Shown piece by piece: positions 3,487 to 5,938 of a stretch of DNA of 5,938 bases. Numbering within the stretch: the stretch's first letter is position 1; every line of letters begins with the position of its first letter. Source of the stretch: Intestinibacter sp. (GTDB taxonomy: Bacteria; Bacillota; Clostridia; Peptostreptococcales; Peptostreptococcaceae). The notes under the pieces are model-generated. The model searched no databases, was not told the origin of the DNA, and saw only the letters and a list, made by a program, of their open reading frames with translations. The stretch covers positions 1-5,938 of the forward strand of contig NZ_JALEXO010000010.1 of the NCBI RefSeq assembly GCF_022780145.1, given 5' to 3'. The position numbers were made by a program, and so were the translations under genes.

Positions 3487-5901
3487 TTAATCTATTCCTT
3501 TATATAGATGTCCCAATGTTGTATCTAATTCATCAAATAATTCTTGTGCTTCAGCACTAACTGTGCAATTATTTTTTATCGTATCTATAAACGCTTGTGT
3601 AATTTTAACTATTAAACTCGTATCTTCATGTGTAAAATCTAATCTAAATACGCTTACGCCAGCATCTAAAAGCTCCTCTAGTTCATTTATCAGGCAGTTT
3701 GGTCTTGAATTATATATTGTACTTCTGCAGAATAAGCCTTGAGATATTCTGTACTCTTCTCCTTTAAAATCTCTAAGTGCGTATTTGCTTTCGTTACAGG
3801 CTACACATCTTTTGTCTTTTTTGCAGTTTCTAGTAAGTACACCCATTGGACAGTATTCGCTTATCATCATTGGAATATATCCGTAAGCTACTGTTTCTAT
3901 TTCTAAATCTGTGTATTTTGTAGTTTCCTTTATCTCGCTTATATTTAGCTCTTGTGAAATACAAAGAGTTTTTGCGCCTTCTTTTTTGTAGTGTTTTATT
4001 GTTTCACTGTTAAAAGGGTTTAGATAGTAATCTACATTTAGATTCACATTATCACTGTTTTCTTTGTAGAATTTCACTTGTCCTAGTGCAGATATTTGTA
4101 CACTTTCTCTGCAGTATTGTTTAGATTTCTCTAGGATTTTATATTCTTTATTTCTTACTATTCTAGGAGCACTGTAGATTAATTTTTTATCATTTGCTTT
4201 AGCTATTTGTACAGCTTGCTCTAATGTCTTTAAGTCTTCATAGTAAATTGTGTCAATTTCTAATCCAACTATCGCTTTTAATGCGTCTAAATTATTTATT
4301 TTTACTCTGATCTTTGGATCATATTTTTTGCTTTGTTTGTTAGGAGTATAGCTTATCTTACTTTGTTTATAAGCTCTACCTTTTACAGGAATTCTAGCCT
4401 CGTCTAATAATTCAATAGCATCTCTACGCATTTGATTTATCAAACTAATAGGCATACTAACTCCATCGTCTAAATTTATTATTAGATTATCGATTTCGTA
4501 AGGTGTATTTCCTAATTTCTTCATTTGAGTTTCTATTTTTTCTTCGCTCAATGCTACCTTCAACGCTTTTTCTACTAATTTATCACCTTTGACAGTTACA
4601 AAATTGCCTTCTTTATCTGCCAATATCAATTGTGGATATTCATCTAATTTAATCGTAATTTCCGCATCTATCGAATTTTTTACTAATTCTTTATCTTGAG
4701 TATAAGTCTTTTGTGCTCTATCAATTAAATCTGTATCAGATGTTTTATACACGACTTGATTTTTTCTAGCTTCTCCTATAAAATCTATTTCTATAGTTTC
4801 ACCTTTGTGTCCTACTTTGCAGATTTCTTTACCCTTTATAATTCTACCTATAGTTCCTCCACCTAGGTTTATTCCATCACCCTTTTTTAGAGTTCCATCT
4901 AATTTTATCTTCAATCGCTTGGCTTTTTTGTTGTAATCAACGACTTTTCCTACATATAAACCTTGATTATTTGGTATGTTGCTGTTCATAACTTCTGAAC
5001 CGACTTCACCTAAAATAAGACCTTTTGTGAATTTTCTATTAAAGATAGTGTATAGATCCTCCATTGTCTCTGTGGATATTTTTACCTTTTTATTTTCAAA
5101 ATAATCGTCTATAGCCTGTCTATAACTGTTGATAACTGTCGCTACATACTCTGGTTTCTTCATTCTACCCTCGATTTTCAAGGATAAAACACCACTTTCT
5201 ATTATTTTATCCACATCCTCTATAGTATTTAAATCTCTCGTACTCAAAAGATAATCTCCCTTGTTGTGGATTTCTTCGCCTGTAGATATGTCTATAAGCT
5301 TATATTTTTGTCTGCAAGGCTGTGCACATCTTCCTCTATTTCCAGAACGATTTCCGATCATACTGCTCATCAAGCATCCTCCAGAATAGCAAACACAAAG
5401 TGCTCCATGTACAAAAATTTCTATATCCACATCTGTGTTGTCGCAAATATGTTTGATTTCTTCTATAGTCAACTCCCTCGCAAGCACTACTCTTTTAAAT
5501 CCAATACTTTCCAAATACTTCACATCCTCTAAAGAATGCGCCACCATCTGAGTACTCGCATGCAATTCAAAATCAGGTAATAAGTCGTGTATAAGCATAG
5601 CCACTCCTATATCCTGCATTATAAGTGCATCGACATCTATATCGTATAAAAACTTGGCATATTCCACGAAATCTTCTATTTCATTTTGCTTTATAAGTGT
5701 GTTTGTAGTCACGAAAACTCTAACACCCCTTATATGAGCGTATTTAACTGCTTCTGTAAGCTCTTCTCTATCAAAATTATTTGCAGATGCTCTAGCACTG
5801 AAATCTTTTCCGCCTAGATAAACTGCATTCGCTCCATTTTGTACAGCTGCCTTTAATGAGTCAAAGGACCCAACAGGAGCCAGTAATTCTATATTTTTCA
5901 T
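3487..5901 (-). CDS. U32 family protein with DUF3656-like region, related to 23S rRNA hydroxylase RlhA
   Basis: 804 aa, cytosolic. Residues of about 4-300 are a U32 barrel: ELLAPVGSFDSLKAAVQNGANAVYLGG at the start, HASTQM (114-119), then the exact U32 signature EIFVHGALCVCYSGGCLMS (161-179), followed by GNRGRCAQPCR (188-197). Cys169, Cys176, Cys192 and Cys196 are likely iron-sulfur ligands. Residues of about 310-510 hold the small beta domain and the DUF3656-like segment. Residues of about 530-790 look like a second barrel-like part with its own cysteine set, Cys684, Cys693, Cys699 and Cys702. E. coli RlhA, a U32 member with DUF3656, hydroxylates C2501 of 23S rRNA using an iron-sulfur cluster and prephenate; related U32 proteins modify tRNA uridine. 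The old name 'peptidase/collagenase' is probably misleading. Which RNA site this protein acts on is inference. It is longer than RlhA (about 650 aa), apparently through the C-terminal part. Ribosome site AGGAG (5909-5913) is 7 bases before the ATG. Confidence 0.88.
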   Translation of the reverse strand: MKNIELLAPVGSFDSLKAAVQNGANAVYLGGKDFSARASANNFDREELTEAVKYAHIRGVRVFVTTNTLIKQNEIEDFVEYAKFLYDIDVDALIMQDIGVAMLIHDLLPDFELHASTQMVAHSLEDVKYLESIGFKRVVLARELTIEEIKHICDNTDVDIEIFVHGALCVCYSGGCLMSSMIGNRSGNRGRCAQPCRQKYKLIDISTGEEIHNKGDYLLSTRDLNTIEDVDKIIESGVLSLKIEGRMKKPEYVATVINSYRQAIDDYFENKKVKISTETMEDLYTIFNRKFTKGLILGEVGSEVMNSNIPNNQGLYVGKVVDYNKKAKRLKIKLDGTLKKGDGINLGGGTIGRIIKGKEICKVGHKGETIEIDFIGEARKNQVVYKTSDTDLIDRAQKTYTQDKELVKNSIDAEITIKLDEYPQLILADKEGNFVTVKGDKLVEKALKVALSEEKIETQMKKLGNTPYEIDNLIINLDDGVSMPISLINQMRRDAIELLDEARIPVKGRAYKQSKISYTPNKQSKKYDPKIRVKINNLDALKAIVGLEIDTIYYEDLKTLEQAVQIAKANDKKLIYSAPRIVRNKEYKILEKSKQYCRESVQISALGQVKFYKENSDNVNLNVDYYLNPFNSETIKHYKKEGAKTLCISQELNISEIKETTKYTDLEIETVAYGYIPMMISEYCPMGVLTRNCKKDKRCVACNESKYALRDFKGEEYRISQGLFCRSTIYNSRPNCLINELEELLDAGVSVFRLDFTHEDTSLIVKITQAFIDTIKNNCTVSAEAQELFDELDTTLGHLYKGID

Positions 5902-5918
5902 TTTATTTCTCCTATTTA

Positions 5919-5938
5919 TTAAAGTTCGTATTCTATCA
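5919..5938 (-). CDS. Possible last codons of an upstream gene (partial)
   Basis: On the minus strand one frame reads I-E-Y-E-L and then TAA at 5921-5919, 17 bp before the U32 start. This would be a typical operon spacing, and no promoter is visible between the two. Five codons cannot identify a gene; in many Clostridia a zapA-like gene precedes this U32 gene, which is recalled and not shown here. Confidence 0.3.

Noticed and set aside
5266..5532. Open frame on the plus strand opposite the U32 signature region
   Set aside because: It overlaps the most conserved part of the U32 gene, with no ribosome site or family resemblance.

Overview
This is an AT-rich, low-GC Gram-positive window. Codon use, the AGGAGG-type ribosome sites and the gene families suggest a Clostridia-class organism, perhaps of the Peptostreptococcaceae. 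I cannot fix the species from the sequence alone.

Layout, left to right. Positions 1-97 (minus strand) are the start of a gene that runs off the left edge; its first 32 residues look like an ABC exporter (fused permease/ATPase). Its upstream region holds a leader hairpin and a back-to-back promoter pair whose -35 boxes form one palindrome. Positions about 340-655 look empty to ordinary gene calling, but I read them as a compact type I toxin-antitoxin locus. A 41-residue membrane-peptide gene lies on the minus strand (438-563) behind a near-perfect ribosome site. A convergent antisense RNA of about 100 nt lies on the plus strand (about 381-480), and its intrinsic terminator is written inside the last codons of the toxin gene. 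Both transcripts appear to begin with the same leader, present as a long inverted repeat (381-419 and 606-636).

Positions 820-2265 (plus) encode the cytosolic Xaa-His dipeptidase PepD, with an extended -10 promoter and a strong bidirectional terminator. That terminator is shared with the convergent gene at 2344-2892 (minus), a flavodoxin-fold protein with a four-cysteine iron-sulfur flavoprotein motif. This gene has its own promoter and a prominent 5' leader hairpin.

Positions 3021-5901 (minus) hold a probable two-gene unit: a large U32-family protein (804 aa, related to the rRNA hydroxylase RlhA) followed 13 bp later by a small lipoprotein of unknown function. A few codons at the right edge may be the end of another gene in the same unit.

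The housekeeping genes are ordinary. The toxin-antitoxin locus at 340-655 is the item most worth attention: the gene is too short for standard ORF cut-offs, yet promoters, ribosome site, terminators and repeats all fit one model.
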